Assembly (NCBI GenBank): GCA_030407005.1
Contig: JAUDYN010000007.1
Coordinates: forward strand, 3,470,864 to 3,534,863
Source: Desarmillaria ectypa
Lineage: Eukaryota > Basidiomycota > Agaricomycetes > Agaricales > Physalacriaceae
DNA length: 64,000 nucleotides
Direction of reading: 5' to 3'
Below are positions 24,231 through 37,204 of this stretch, one piece after another. Position 1 is the first letter of the stretch, and each line of letters begins with the position of its first letter. The notes beneath the pieces were generated by a model, which made no database searches, was not told the DNA's origin, and was given only the letters and a program-made list of their open reading frames with translations. The position numbers and the translations under genes were made by a program.

Positions 24231-25525
24231 ATAAGGAGAATGGGAGGACGCGTGTTTGGTTGGGTTTTACTTGCTTGATTGTTGGTGAATGGGGCGTTTG
24301 GCTGCTTAAATGGATTCTGCACACAATACCAGCGGAATCTTCCTGTACTGATCATCTCTTTTCCATCATACAGGCGTAGCACTTTAGTTCAAAGACTGTG
24401 ACTACATGATCGAACAGAAGTTGTTTTGTGAGTTCGATCCCTGGTGGGGCTTAACAGTCCCAGAAACAGTTTCCTATTCTACATTCCACAAAAAGTCATC
24501 CTTTCCTGCCGGCTCTCTCATTTTCTGAAGAACTTTTCATGTCCAAGAGTTTACAGCCGTACTAATGCAGAAGCGAATTGACCAGCGTTGATCCGAAGAT
24601 GTTACAGAAGGACTTCCAGAGTATGATGTGACGGAGGCGAGCATGAGGGGAAGAGCAGAAGATCGAAGGCAGGCAACATAAGAGAGAAAGAGAAAAATGT
24701 GGTGGTGAAAGATCACGCATGCACAACGATTATCCGTTCAGCCACTTTCAAAGTCTGAGTTTTTGTTTTTAGATGTCGTATGTTTCGCATCCGTGACCCG
24801 CGAGACGAGGATAGTCGACTAATTGAGCGGGGATCGCTTGCACACGTGGTCTATGTGGGATGAACGTGCCCACCACAAAGATACTCAGGCGACAAGGGCA
24901 ACTCGTGGTAAAAGATTTCGGAGATTAGCGGAATAGAAGCACCAGTCGCGTATAGTGCCTACGGATTTATGAATGAATGGGAAGATGAATAACTGGAGAA
25001 CCAAAGTCGATGTTTATGAACGTAAGCTACTGACTGGGCAAAATCAATTCTCGAAAACCAGTTCAATTTGAAGATATCCTACTCAAGCTGAAGAGATAAA
25101 ATGTCACTAGCTGCACAATTACGCAAAGGCCACCAACCGAGAGGTATCACCGCCCGGACGTAGACAGTGTACCAGGCATGGAGATATTAACCATAAATAC
25201 AGACGACATACCCGTGGAGATAAAGGTAACCAGGAAGGAGGTTGTTGCGCTACACAGTGACCGGTAGAGAGTAGAGCGATGCTTTGTTTAGCATGGCATT
25301 TGAATCTCGCAATGATCTAAACGGGCGTCATGTGAGAAGAAGATCACCGACAAGGAGTAATGATGGGAGACACTTAGTCGTGACCGACGATTGGTTCATA
25401 ATAATACAAAATAGCGGCGAGTTGTATAGGATTAATAGAGAACACAGCTAGTTTAATGTCGTCGCACGAGAATTTCAGAATATCTCGTTATATCCCAGAA
25501 AGATGAATGATAAGCAAAAAGACGC

Positions 25526-26255
25526 GTCCATAGCTGCAGTAATAAAGTAGGAAAATATCTCCGCATCCGTTGCATATAAGCACCGTCTGCTGCAAATAGG
25601 AATCAATACCAGCTATTGAACGTTGGAGAGATCTCACAAATCCAAAACCCGGCGCGACATGATTGCGGCCGAGGTAACTTTGTCCCCATGGTTATACCAA
25701 GGATTGTAGGGTTTGTTTCCTGATTACAATGGACTAGGCTTGCTCGTTCCTTCGTGACATATATATCAGGAAAGTGAGAGGCCAATTTGGTATGACTTCG
25801 ACCAACGCAAGTCCGCGTCCTTCGAAATAATATCAGAGCAGAGAAGATAACAGGTATCATTGCGGAGATGAGAACATAATACCAGTGCGGTCTCCTGGAG
25901 TAACCTTGAGTATATCGTGATCGACGCACCAGTTTTGAGCTTCAAGATGCGCTCCAGAAAAACCCCCAGGGAAGCCCCAGGGTGTCTCTGCATGCATTTA
26001 CGCATTGTATTGGCTGACATTTAAAGGTACCATGTTCACATTCCACATGGTAATTACAGGTGTCAGCGCACCGTCGAACCATTCAGGTGAAAACGACAGA
26101 CATATAATTCGTTTCTTAGGGGTGACAATATACGTTCTCATCCAACGATGTGCACACAGTATTTTCTCCAAAATCAAACGCGATACTTCCCAAGTTGATT
26201 CGTTCATGGTTTGACAGTGCGGTAAACCTTGGTTCCTTAAGTCGGCATTCAAGGA
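25526..26255 (-). other. Unit-2-specific insertion with coding-like remnant
   Basis: Unit 1 runs from an AAAAAGGCGCG block directly into CTCACCACC (about 20155-20180); in unit 2 these blocks are separated by about 0.73 kb. On the minus strand the insert has stretches that read like protein: a segment with FGENTVCTSLDENVYC, and further down a hydrophobic segment YYVLISAMIPVIFSALILF that looks like one membrane helix. Frames change and stops intervene. I do not recognise the family. It may be a captured gene fragment or a part lost from unit 1. Confidence 0.4.
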
Positions 26256-28593
26256 ACTCCCTCACCACCGATATTGAGAGCGACAATACTCACCAGACTA
26301 CGCATTTCTTGTTTTCAAGCATTCGAGCTGGACGTGAGTCATTTAACAACGGTCCAGGATCATAGAGCATCGACCGTCCCCTTTCCTAGTTGGATGTCAT
26401 TCAAACGGTATCGCAGGTACCAGATGATATACACACGACATATTATAATGGTTGCAGTCCTATGTTCACTTCTGTTATTGCCACGTTTAGAGTTCTTCCT
26501 AGCAGCACAAAGTATAAGTCTTACTCACTGATCTCTCCTCACCTCCTGCCCTGGTTCTGGTTCTAGGCAGACGGGAAACGAATATAGTGATAGAAAGACT
26601 GTGGTAGAGGACAATATATCTGTCGAGACACGTTTGAGGTGAAATAGCGCAATGGGAGAGGATGATGGTAGAAGGTTAAATGCGAGCCTAGACGCCGATC
26701 AACAGATGTAAATAGCGTGGGCCGGTCCTTCCCTTCCCGCTTCGTCCCGGCTTTCATTTTGGTCAGATTCCCGCCTAGGCACGAATTATCAGTCTACCCC
26801 ATGTTGTGATGAAATAATGGTTCAAATCTTGAGTCTAACTTTCATCAGCGATGCTTATACATTTCTCAGGGCACCTACCCGATAACAGGAATATGTATCA
26901 CCTTTCCAGGCCTTCCCAGCCTCTTCCTCATACGCAGTGTATCCCATTTCTAGATGACTTGCATTGAAATGTGTGTGTGTGATAACTACATTCTCGGAAG
27001 TTATCGTTGACCCGGAACGTTGTACTTACTCTATTGCTATACGCACCTTGATATGCGCCGGATAGCCTCCAACTGTTACGGTACCCGCGGTAGGCCTAAC
27101 CTGAGAAGGAAAAATGGCTTGTGATAGCTGCAAGGGGACTAAGTCTTCTTTCATCCTAGCGACACGCTAGCAGTTTTGAACAGAGCGGGAGGCTAGAGTA
27201 AAGAAGGTTTTGGTTATCTATATGGTGTACGTATTGAGCATGATTCTTCTGACACGGTGGGAGTAATTCATCGCATAAATGATGACTTTTGCAGATACGG
27301 AGGGGGATATAAGATTTAGTTATACTCACAAGGACAAGGCGTACTGGTAGATTTTGGTCGCCTTAATTATGACTTGTCAGTACTTTAGAGATCTTACAAA
27401 GGTCACGGAGGGTTGAAGTGTGGTGTTCCATTGTATTATGGCCTCCGCGTACCAATTTTGGAGGTATATTCTCAAGTCAGCTCAATTCAGGGCGATCAGA
27501 AAATGGTGCAGTGGCTGAGTGGCTCTGACTCGTTTCGTTTAGATGTCCTATTCGAACGAGTCTTTTCTGCCTCTGGCAGAATGAATGTGTTCGCATATAT
27601 TTAATGTGACATGGACGTGGACCTCTAAATCTAAATATACAACAGAGATAGCACGAGAACTGGAGATTAGAGTACGCAGATTCTGTTCATGGCGACCGGA
27701 CATTCACCGGATCGATATTATGTTATCTGCAGGTCCTATTCACTTCTACTCGCAGTCGGGTAACGGCTTCACATCGCTGCCTTCCAAGTGCTAAAAATAA
27801 TAACTAGATATCCGGGCGGAAGGAACACATTCCGCAAATTGGGAACACGAACCGCCCGCGACCTGTAGATCTTGACTGTGCTTGTGGAAATGCAATTATT
27901 TCTCGGAAGTATTCATGCCTTACGCGATTCAGGACCGTATGGGAAGAAACGTATAACCGAGAGTATATTTTCAACGCATCACTCACGCAGAATTTGGATG
28001 GCATCTGTTCGTAAGTAGCCATAGAGAGATTTGAGGGATCATGATCCTTTGTTGCGTATAATTAACCAGTGTTCATGCTAAAATGGAAAGGATTCAATTC
28101 TTGCCGTAATTACAAAGGATAAAACGAAGGAGGTGTTCGTGAGACGTAGACAAGAAAGCTGATTGATATGAGGTGTGAGGAGTGGAGAAGGGTCAAGCAG
28201 GCGTAAAAGTTCGAGTGTTTGAGCAGATGATTCAGGAATTATATCAGGAGTGCGGTAGAAAGAAAGAGAAGGACAAATGAATACTTGCTGAAAGAACGTG
28301 CCAATCGCAAGGATACTCGTGCGAAGAAGATTACGCATAAGGAGGCGTGTTTGTTCTTCTGAACATGAGGCTGACGGAACAAGATGTCGGAGATTAGCAA
28401 GGAATGCTAGCGCCGGATGGGATTTCTATTGCGACTCAATGATATTTGCAGAATGAGGGCGGGACAAGAGAGAATGTGGTGAAATTGGCAGGGAAACACG
28501 GGAAGACGAAAAAATGGACCCTTCATGAGCCAAGCACGAGGTGTTACTGGTCTTTAGTTCCGCGAGTGAAATATATATATATATCCAGATCAA

Positions 28594-28691
28594 TACGCCG
28601 AAAGGGAGTCGAACCCCTACCGCTTGCTGAAAGCACACTACTTTTTATCAGGTATGGAAGGCAAGCATGATAACCGTTTCACCATCGGCGT
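28594..28691 (-). tRNA. tRNA-Gly(UCC) with 26-nt intron, copy 2
   Basis: Minus strand: acceptor ACGCCGA/TCGGCGT fully paired, D-stem GTGA/TCAT, anticodon stem CTTGC/GCAAG, loop CTTCCAA with anticodon TCC, T-arm AGGGG-TTCGACT-CCCTT and discriminator A. The intron is 28629-28654 (26 nt) after position 37; the spliced length is 72 nt. It differs from copy 1 at only three mature positions, all in the 3' strand of the T-stem. The intron and the flanking repeat differ much more. This is the best-paired of the three copies. Confidence 0.9.
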
Positions 28692-29525
28692 TCTAAATTA
28701 TTGTGGTTTAGTGGATGAACTAATCGGGTACTGCAATCGCGCAGATAAGACGATGCTTTCTCACCTCCCAACCATCTACCATTCTACTTTAAATCAACCA
28801 ACGACATTTGTAATCAGTGGCTCGTTTATTCCTTATTCCACATCTCAATAATCCTCGGCAACTCCCTTACACACCAATTGAGCGGCTCGGGTGTTCTTTT
28901 CATGCATTACTTGTCTTTTCATCATTCACCTTTGCTATGACACGTTCAGAATCCGTACTAACTGCTTTTGTGGATACAGACGCTGATAAGTGTAGGGAAA
29001 CGCCCTTACCAAACGATAAGTTATCCCAGATATCGTTCACAAGGCAGTCGAACAACCGATCAAATAGCGTTATGTCCGATTTTAGCATGATTATCCTAGA
29101 GAGAAAGTGGAGTGTTTCGTCTCACACCCAATATTCATTCGTCACCAAGGTTCTCATTCATATTAAACTGTCCTGTGAAATTGGAATGACATGGCGGGGA
29201 GAATACAAATTGTACAGGAACCGAACTCCAAGGGGGTAACGCCTTAGTCACCAAGCGAAGAAGGCCTTTCATTGTTGAAATCAACTCTAAAACAGCAATT
29301 CATTGCGGTACCATCTCCTGTAACAGCCGCTTGAGGCTGAAAAACACAGATTACCCCTCATGTTTCCGGGATGGAAGCATTGATTTGAAGACATTGGAAT
29401 ATGACGTGCAGTGGGGAGTATCATCGGCACATGCGACGACATACATTGCACTTTGCAAATTTTGGATTTCCACATATCTGGCCAGGTGGAAAGAAACCCG
29501 CCCTTGTAGACTAGGTCTCCACTCG

Positions 29526-30177
29526 TGTTAGGAATCTGCCGAAATCAGGATATGAGAGTGAGGGGCGACAAGTGATGATCGAAGCGAGGTAGGATATGTT
29601 ATAGAGATGTATGTCGTTAGGGAATAGAATAGATTCCGGCAAGGGTTCGTGAGGAGACCTGAGAGGTCCAGTTTGCGAGGTAAAGGGGTCAGTAAGTGCG
29701 AAGCAGTTACTGTAGGAAGCAGCCGGTGAGCGCGGAGCTATTATGGGCTGTAGATGAAGACAAGCGCTAGGCGTAGTCTTCGGATTGGTGTCGGAAAGCG
29801 CTTGGCGTATCCAACGAGTTGTTCAGCAAGCGCTAGGCGTAACTGATGAGGTTTCTGACAAGCGCTAGGCGTAGTCAGGAAGCGAGGAGATTGGCAAGCG
29901 CTAGGCGTAACCGATCAGATGCTTAGTTCACACAATGAAGTGGACTTGAAGATGAGTAGCTTGATTCCTTTATTCTACAAGGTTACAGATGGTATTTATA
30001 TACTAAAAGGCTCGAGTCATGAATATTCTACAATGTTCTATTATATTCTAGTATGAGCAAGAAGAATAGAGAAAGTAAAAGAAAATTATGTGTGAGTCAC
30101 TGCTAGGACCGAGAAGGCCGAGTGTAGGCATGCGTTGACTCATGCACCGAGTTTACAGATACTCAAGATCCATGACA
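29526..30177 (+). mobile_element. Solo LTR, copy 2 (652 bp), with ACTCG target duplication
   Basis: Begins TGTTAGGAATCTGCC and ends GATCCATGACA. ACTCG at 29521-29525 is repeated at 30178-30182. It matches copy 1 almost throughout; the main difference is one extra roughly 36-bp AGCGCTAGGCGTA repeat (five motifs instead of four). The unit-1 counterpart keeps the undisturbed site (single ACTCG at 23145-23149), so insertion followed the divergence of the two units. No internal retrotransposon sequence adjoins it. Confidence 0.93.
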
Positions 30178-30679
30178 ACTCGCGGGGATGACGCAACGTA
30201 ATCAGAAGCTCAAAAAGTACTTCCAAGGCCGATGGGCTAAGAGTGCGGTACATCTCCTGCAAGCAGGAATCAACGCCATTCACCGAAATTAGAAACTCTC
30301 ACGGATGAGGGCGTGGACGTGATTAGTAAGTTTTTTGTCGCCATATGGTGGATAGGTTCGGTTTTTTATCAGGCGGGTCTCTTCCTCGGTCCTGTGCGGG
30401 ACCATCAAGGGAGGTGAGGTGACATATTTCTTCTCGAGAAAGATTTTAGGAACAGTTATACTGGCTCACTGACAAGAACAAGTCGTTAGAGCGGAGACGT
30501 TAACAAAGCCTCGATCGGTAGAGTTTATACCCTGCACGGTATATGCTGCCGCCGGGATTGGAACGATGTAGACGAAAAGGACAGACCACAACGTTGCTAC
30601 CTAACTCCCCAGTGGATGTGATTGCTTCAGGAGTCTCACAGAGCCAACAAGACACTCCTTGCTTAGCACTAACTAATAG

Positions 30680-31000
30680 GGAAGGGGGTGTCTTGACCAA
30701 ATCTGTCCCGGATGTCTTGCTTTAGCAGGACACTTGAAGCGCACGACCTAAACTAGCGTCAGGTGGGCTTGTGGATGAGAGGAATATAAGATCCACTCTC
30801 AAAGGATGAAATCGCGTGTTATAATGGGAGATACATGAGTCGTAGCCGAAGATTGCTTCAAAGGACGCGGGTTACAAGCGACGTTTATGCACAGCCGCAG
30901 CGGGACCTGCCTGGTTCGGTTTCGTCGAGCGACATGGGAGATATCATTATATCCAAGGGCTGGTGTGATAGGCGAAAAGACGCATCGTGGTGTGGGTAAC
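30680..31000 (+). repeat. Partial third copy of mosaic segment (counterpart of 19870-20130)
   Basis: Shares the blocks TCTTGAC-AAATC, GCTTTAGCAGG, GGGAGATACATGAGTCGTAG and GGCGAAAAGACGC with 19870-20165 and 25270-25520, in the same order. It starts abruptly after the end of unit 2, so the tandem order is broken here. Confidence 0.65.
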
Positions 31001-31849
31001 AACGATGTAAAGTAAAGGCTCTAAATATATTGTGTGCAAAGTCTGTCTCTAGCTTACGAGAACTGATGTCAGTTAGTGAAAGTGAGAGAAGTCTCCCAAA
31101 TTTGAGATATGGACTAGAATACAACAGGGCTGCAAGGGCCGTCTGGGAATGTTCCTCGGAGAAAAATATACGTTCAAGCAAGCGACTCGGCAGTCTTATC
31201 ACGTAGATATTACTTGGACAAAGTCCATAGCCTTGGGGAAAGACACTTGGAGTAGAGGTATTCCTTATCTCTCGATAAGATAGACAAGCATTCGTATTCA
31301 GCACGGTAGTTACATTAATATATAATATGATCAGATGTTAGCAGGCCGACGAACGGTTTGAATGAAACGGCAGACATACGATTACATACAATTACATTAC
31401 TAGGCTCTGCAGGTCTTCATTCACCACCGTTACTTTCGAGCAGATTTCGACTAAGTCAGGGTCCTTGACGTAGTTCCTTGAAACGCAGCATAATCACATG
31501 CCGGCGGCAGGGGATAGTTTTGGTGGAATGGAGATAGTGGTTGAAGGTGACAAGAAGGAAAAAGATAAAGGCCCGGCGATATGAATAGACACAAACAATG
31601 TGTCGGGCTGGTACTTCCCATTGTACCTTTCTAATTTTACACAAACGTAATACCACTGTAACACCTTAGCTTAGCGGCTCAGTGTTGTATTTAATGTCTC
31701 GTAATGTGGGTTATCTTTTTTCAGTTCGATTCCCGTTGAGGCACGATTTGTTGGTATCGAACATAATTGATGGTAGTCCTTTCTCTTATTTTACAGAGCC
31801 CTGCGTAAATCAATGGATGACGAGGAAGGCGAGACTCGGAATAAACGTC

Positions 31850-32960
31850 AGACGCGAAGTAATGCTTTGTATGTAGGTGATAACTGTAACAGGAGAGATA
31901 GATAGAGAGGGTAAGAAGAGTCGCCGAATTCGACACATGTTAATACCCAATACCGGCCGAACCGTCCTGTACTCATTCTCTCTCTTCCATCATATGGACG
32001 TAACACTTTAGTTAGATCAGGCAACGTGTGTCAACTCTTTGCCTTGTTTACTGAAGAAAGTTTCAAGTCTATATTACTTGTGTTTCAGTGACGTATCTTT
32101 CTGGGAGAGCATAGGACAGATACAATCCTACTGACAATAAAGTGTGAATAGACATGGCACTTGGATTCAATAGTTGAGTGTCGCATTCTTCGCATTTATT
32201 CATAGTTTATTTTCTTCTCTTGTTGGATTCTCCGAGAAGCCGGATTTTTTTTTTTGCGGGAGAGCAAAATTCATTAACAGGGACGAGGGGGGACGTCCAG
32301 AGATACATAAAACGCGTGATTCTTATAGCTCACCGGTTACATTACGAAGATTAAGTAGCAATATTTACAGCCTCCTCTTTCGCATATACACCCAAGGTAA
32401 TCAAAGTGCTGCATAGAATGTAAAGAAGAGATGACGTTTCACCATGGCTCTTTCACCCATTCATTCGACTGTGATCAAGAAGAAGCGTAACTTTTCCTTG
32501 CATTTAAGTAATAATGATGTCGTCCTTTCTTAGATGTTTTATAGAGCACAGAACATGATGTGCGGAAGGCTCGGAGAATAATTAGAGGTCAGACAAATCT
32601 CTCTACAGGATTTTACGGGCACCAGAAAGTAGCTAACATTCTTTGATCCTTCGTTTCCCCCCTTCCGACTGGCCTTGATCAACAACAGAGAGTAATCGCT
32701 ACACCGCTCTTTCCGATCCCGCCACCACGGTATTTACATTCAAAGGTGATGCACTCGACATGGGTGAAACGTTATTACGAAATGTTTTCGAGTGCAAACT
32801 GAATATCAACGTTTCACACATCACCACCTTGACGGCTTGAGCCTCGTAGATTTTATATAAAACGTAACGGTACGATGGAGCAAGCGAGCGGTTGTGTATC
32901 TCCATAAGGATGTAGACCGTCGAACGTCACATCTGTTCATTGAGTAGGGTCTTTCGGACA
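31850..32960 (+). repeat. Mosaic segment E, copy 1
   Basis: Direct diverged repeat with 35430-36060. Shared blocks include AACAGGAGAGAT, TTTCAAGTC, CTTGTGTTTCAG, AAAGTGTGAATAGA, CCTTCCGACTGGCCTTG, CATGGGTGAAACG and GTAGGGTCTTTCGGAC, in the same order. Copy 1 holds about 0.45 kb (32200-32650) that is missing from copy 2. No gene seen. Confidence 0.72.
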
Positions 32961-32984
32961 TGCAGTGGGTAATCCCCAGCGCAA

Positions 32985-33930
32985 ACACAATCCGCACCAC
33001 ATATCCTGAGTTCAACAATACAGTCCCAGGAGGAAACCCACCCATAATAGCAAGAATAGCATTTCCGTTTGCATACGGGAGGAACACGGATGCGAATTAG
33101 GGGGTAAATCAGGATGGTGGGAAGAGGTACTAAATACAATATTTCACAAGGGGGAGAGCCGTTGTCTCTAGGACCCTCGTCACGGATGCCATACAGATCA
33201 AATCTCAAAAGCACAAAAACATAATCCTGAATTGGTCCCAGAAAGGTGATTAAAAGTATGACCTCCCACCGTCCTTTTTCTTGCTCTCTCATCTCACTTC
33301 CCAATCTAATCTTCACGTTCGCCTCCTTCCTCTCATTCTCTGGAATCACAAGCATGCACTCATGGTAAGCACCTATTTCGGGCTTAGCAAAAATAGGAAA
33401 AAATGGGTGGATAACAAATGAAATTGCGACAAAGTCTCTTGACCACAGGATAGTGAGTTGGGATTCTCATTAATGGTAAAAGCGATGGATTATTCTGTGA
33501 TTAAAAGAGTTCTCATCTCTATTTTGATTTTTCCCTTGAATTTTGACCGGCACAATTTAGTCACCTGCCAGGTGTGTAAATATATGAATCATGGACGCCC
33601 CCGCTAGCTTCGGATTAACGTTATCCAAGTATACCTATCTCCATCTCATGATCTGACTTCTGAAGTCCAAGTCCGAATTCTTCGGACTGTGTACTCCAGG
33701 TAGGTCATCAGCTAATGCCTACCCCCTCGACTAACCCTACACTTTGCGATAGTCCTTTCTTTCTCCCCCTGGGCTCATTTTTCCTCGTTATTAACTGTGG
33801 AGAGTATTGTAAGTGTGTGGCATCTTCGAGCTGCGACCTCGTAACTAAGAGTGTCTAGTATGTTCTCTCGATCCACACATATGCATCTCAACATTGAGTT
33901 CTTTACCTTACGCTGTGCAGTGGGTTACCG
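32985..33930 (+). repeat. Mosaic segment D, second copy (counterpart of 23520-24230)
   Basis: Shares with unit 1 the blocks ATATCCTGA-TTCAACAAT, AGCATTTCCGTTTGC, GGAAGAGGTA, CTCCCACCGTCCTTT, CTCTGGAATCAC, ATGATCTGACTTCTGAAGT and AAGTCCGAATTCT. A third, shorter copy lies at about 34210-34430 and traces of a fourth near 36060-36180. Confidence 0.72.
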
Positions 33931-34150
33931 TACCACTGACAACTTTTATCTTGTTCCTGTGATAAGTACTTGTCTTTCTTCCCCATTGGGGAAACTGGTT
34001 CGCTCGTCAAGCCTAGAATCAGCGTAGGGTATTTTCGTTTCAGGGTCGTTCTCGTGACTTGGCTTTTGGGGAACGAATCAGGGTGGAGGAGTGATGAGCA
34101 GGTGGGAGATGTCCCGGGCCCATCCATCATAATGAAAGAGAGGCGCGTGA
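33609..34150 (+). repeat. Left arm of large inverted repeat
   Basis: Runs from CTTCGGATTAACGTT to GAAAGAGAGGCGCGTG. It reappears in reverse complement at 34616-35172 with substitutions and small indels. The blocks most easily seen in both arms are AGTCCGAATTCT, TGTGATAAGTA, GAATC-GCGTA, AATCAGGGT and TCATAATGAAAGAGAGG. Confidence 0.78.
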
Positions 34151-34615
34151 TTATGCAGCAGTTTGACTACGTCACATCCCTTCATCAAGTAGGGTCTTTC
34201 GGACCTGCAGTGGATTAATATTTAGCTCACACACAATCTGGATTATATATCTTTTACAATAGAATTCAACGAGAAAATCTATCCACAATAGCAGGAATAA
34301 TATTTTCGTTTGCTTACGGGAGGAACTACGAACACATTCAGGTGAATTAAACACATTGGCTGAGATTCGGTGGAAGACTGGGATTGTGGGAAGAGGTTAG
34401 ATGTACGATTTTTAACGGCGGGGAGAGAAAGTAGTAGTGACTCGTAGTCCCGTTATTACGAGGACAAGAACTTTAGCATATTTTGTCTGTAGGAATTTCC
34501 TTCGAATCAGATAAATGCCCCATCCCATCAACCCACAAACAAACCAGTAAAACCAACATCAAACGCGTGTCCTCCTGTTCTCCTTCAAGTCCACTGCGGC
34601 ATAATCAGAGAAGGA

Positions 34616-35172
34616 CACGCGCCTCTCTTTCATTATGATGGTGGATGATCCGGGACTTCTCGCCTGGTCACCACTCCTCTACCCTGATTTGTGCACCAAA
34701 GGCTAACTCATGCGAACGTGATAACCCGGAGATGAAAATACAATAACCTTACGCGGATTCTAGTCTTGACGACCGAACCGGTTTCCTGAATGGGTAAGGA
34801 AGACGAATACTTATCACAGTATTCATCGTGGGATAATGGGATAAAGCTCTCTGCGGCACGGTATCCACTACACAGACTAAGATAAAGGCTCGATGTCAAG
34901 ACATGTAGATCGAAAGAATGTACCAAAAATAATAACTGGTTTGCTAGTCAGCTCAGTCCTGCGACCAGATGTCATACATTTACAGTGCTTTCCCCAGTCA
35001 AGGCGAGTTGAGTGGGAAAAAGCAAAGACTGCGGCGAAATGTAGGATAAACCAGAAGGGGGGAGGCAATAAGTGGCGAGCCTTGAGGACGTTCTCCGCAG
35101 AATTCGGACTTGCGCTTCGAATGTCAGATCTTTGATCACATAGATATAATTGGCTAACGTTGATCCGAAGGT
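34616..35172 (-). repeat. Right arm of large inverted repeat
   Basis: Reverse-complement partner of 33609-34150. The roughly 0.46-kb spacer (34151-34615) carries a partial copy of segment D. The arm ends at AACGTTGATCCGAAG, which is also the start of the A submodule seen at 19006 and 24584, so arm and submodule abut. Both arms are diverged, which argues against an assembly artefact. Confidence 0.78.
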
Positions 35173-35429
35173 AGTGAGACGTTCATGATATGAATGCGCT
35201 GGTGATTAGGGGGGATGAGAGGAAGGAGGCGAGGGTGAGGTGCAGAGCAGAACGCTGATGGAAAGCGACATGAGAAAGAAAGCAAGAAAAGGATCGTGAA
35301 AGATCGCGTATCGATCATCTTTCAGTGAAATTTTCGTTTTTTCTTTTGCAACTGTGCCGTGATGAAGATCCTAGAGATAACAGAGCAAATTCGTCTGCAT
35401 GAACAGGGTCCTTGTGCTCCCATGGCGAA

Positions 35430-36060
35430 GTCTTGCTTCGTATGTGAGTGATAACTATTACAGGAGAGATGGACGGAGAAGGTAAAGAGGGTCGCTGGAT
35501 TCAACAAATGTAAATACGCGATACCAGCCGAACTTTCCGTTCTCTCTTTTCCGCGGTACAGACGTTGCCCTTTCGTGAGAAGGCTGGTAGTGTCATTCGG
35601 TTGGATCATGTCACTGAAGAAGGTTTCAAGTCCATGTTCCTTGTGTTTCAGCAATTATCCTTCTGGGCGAGCATAGGACCGTGTTGACAAGAAAGTGTGA
35701 ATCGAAATGACACTTTTGTTCAATGACTGCCGAGTGTCACATTTGTGAGCCTTCCTTCCGACTGGCCTTGATCAATAATAGAGAGTAATCGCCGCACCGC
35801 TCTTCCTGATCCTGCCACCACGGTAGTTATATTCAAAGGTAATGCACTCGACATGGGTGAAACGTTATTAAGGAATGTTTTTCGAGTGAAAACTGAATAT
35901 CGACATTTTACGCACCCCCAACTTGACGGCTTGGTCCCGTAGACCCTATAGAAAACGTAATGACGAGAGCGAGCGAGCGGGAGCGGATTACAACTACATA
36001 AAGATCTAGACTCCATCGCTAGCTCGGACGTCACATTTGTTCGTTGAGTAGGGTCTTTCG
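35430..36060 (+). repeat. Mosaic segment E, copy 2
   Basis: Direct counterpart of 31850-32960, as described there. It runs directly into a partial D-like stretch from 36060. Confidence 0.7.
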
Positions 36061-37204
36061 GACATGCAGTTGGTAATCGCTAGCTCACACCCAACCCGTT
36101 ACACTCGCATATCCGCACTCTAACGCAATAGAGTCGAATGAAATGAAGAAACCTGCCGATGATAGCGGGAAGGGCATCATGTTCTGTTTGGTAGGTGTCA
36201 ATGATTAGCGAGAAGAATATCGATTAAGCGAGGTATAGAGAGCGGCGACTAGGGTCAGGAACGATTGGATTATTGTTTGGTGACGGCGTATGTGCGTGAC
36301 AAGGGGAGTGTGAAAGTATGTGATCCTGCTCTTGTAAGGGAACTATAAAATTTGAGGCGGTCGTTGCGTCAATCTGTGTTGTGGAAGAGTTTCTCTGAGT
36401 CCCTGGCGAGAAAATTTATAACGCTCTATGTAATCATAACCTGCAGAGTCAAAGTAAGCCCTGCAGTCTGCGAATTTGCTCTGTTACAATGAGGTGTTTA
36501 ATACTACCAGTCCAATTCGATTCCCTCACCGGCAGAAAAGGACTGAACGTCTAGGCAAAAGAGTTGGGCAAGAGATTAACTGTGTTCTTGCATTCTTCTT
36601 CTGGTGAATAGCGGTGGATTCAGAAGAAGGGAACGCGCATATCTGGATGATCGGGGACCTGTCTCCTGGTCGCCGTGCTGCATCTTATCTCGGATCGTCG
36701 CTCCTTAGTACCCTGATTCGCAACCGAAAGTAAGATCACGACGGGGATAGCACATGTCGTACAACGAAAATATGTAGATTCTGGGCATGAAAACCCGGCC
36801 TTTTAATGAAAGACTCGGTCTAAGTGTAGGAAAGTCGAAAACCGATGACTCATTTAATATGTCGAGTAACGAGAATAAAAGTCCTTTGCGGTGCGCGTCG
36901 TGCAGAAGTTATCCCAAAAATAATGAATGGCTCAAGACCGAGATGTCCGAACCGAGAGAACGTACCGGACAGGTTGGGTAATACGTGAGGTCACAGGTCT
37001 GTAGTCGGCATGGGAACAAGAGACATGCTTTTTTTTTGAGATAGGTAATTTCGGTTCTCGGTGCGAGTAGGGCTGATGAGGAATCAGGAACAAAAAAAAA
37101 AGTCAAGGCGTCGTGATAGTTTGAGCATTGTGATTGCAGGGAAACGGGGAATTAGGATAGAGAAGAAGGTGATCCTCGGCAGCGTATAATTAAAAATAAC
37201 GTTC

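Larger units (their letters stand above)
24584..30560 (+). repeat. Subtelomeric mosaic, unit 2 (about 6 kb)
   Basis: Collinear diverged duplicate of unit 1. Two extra pieces explain its greater length: about 0.73 kb at 25526-26255 with no counterpart in unit 1, and the solo LTR at 29526-30177. It contains the second tRNA-Gly copy at 28594. No intact protein gene is recognised; the open frames are short and not conserved between units. Confidence 0.8.
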
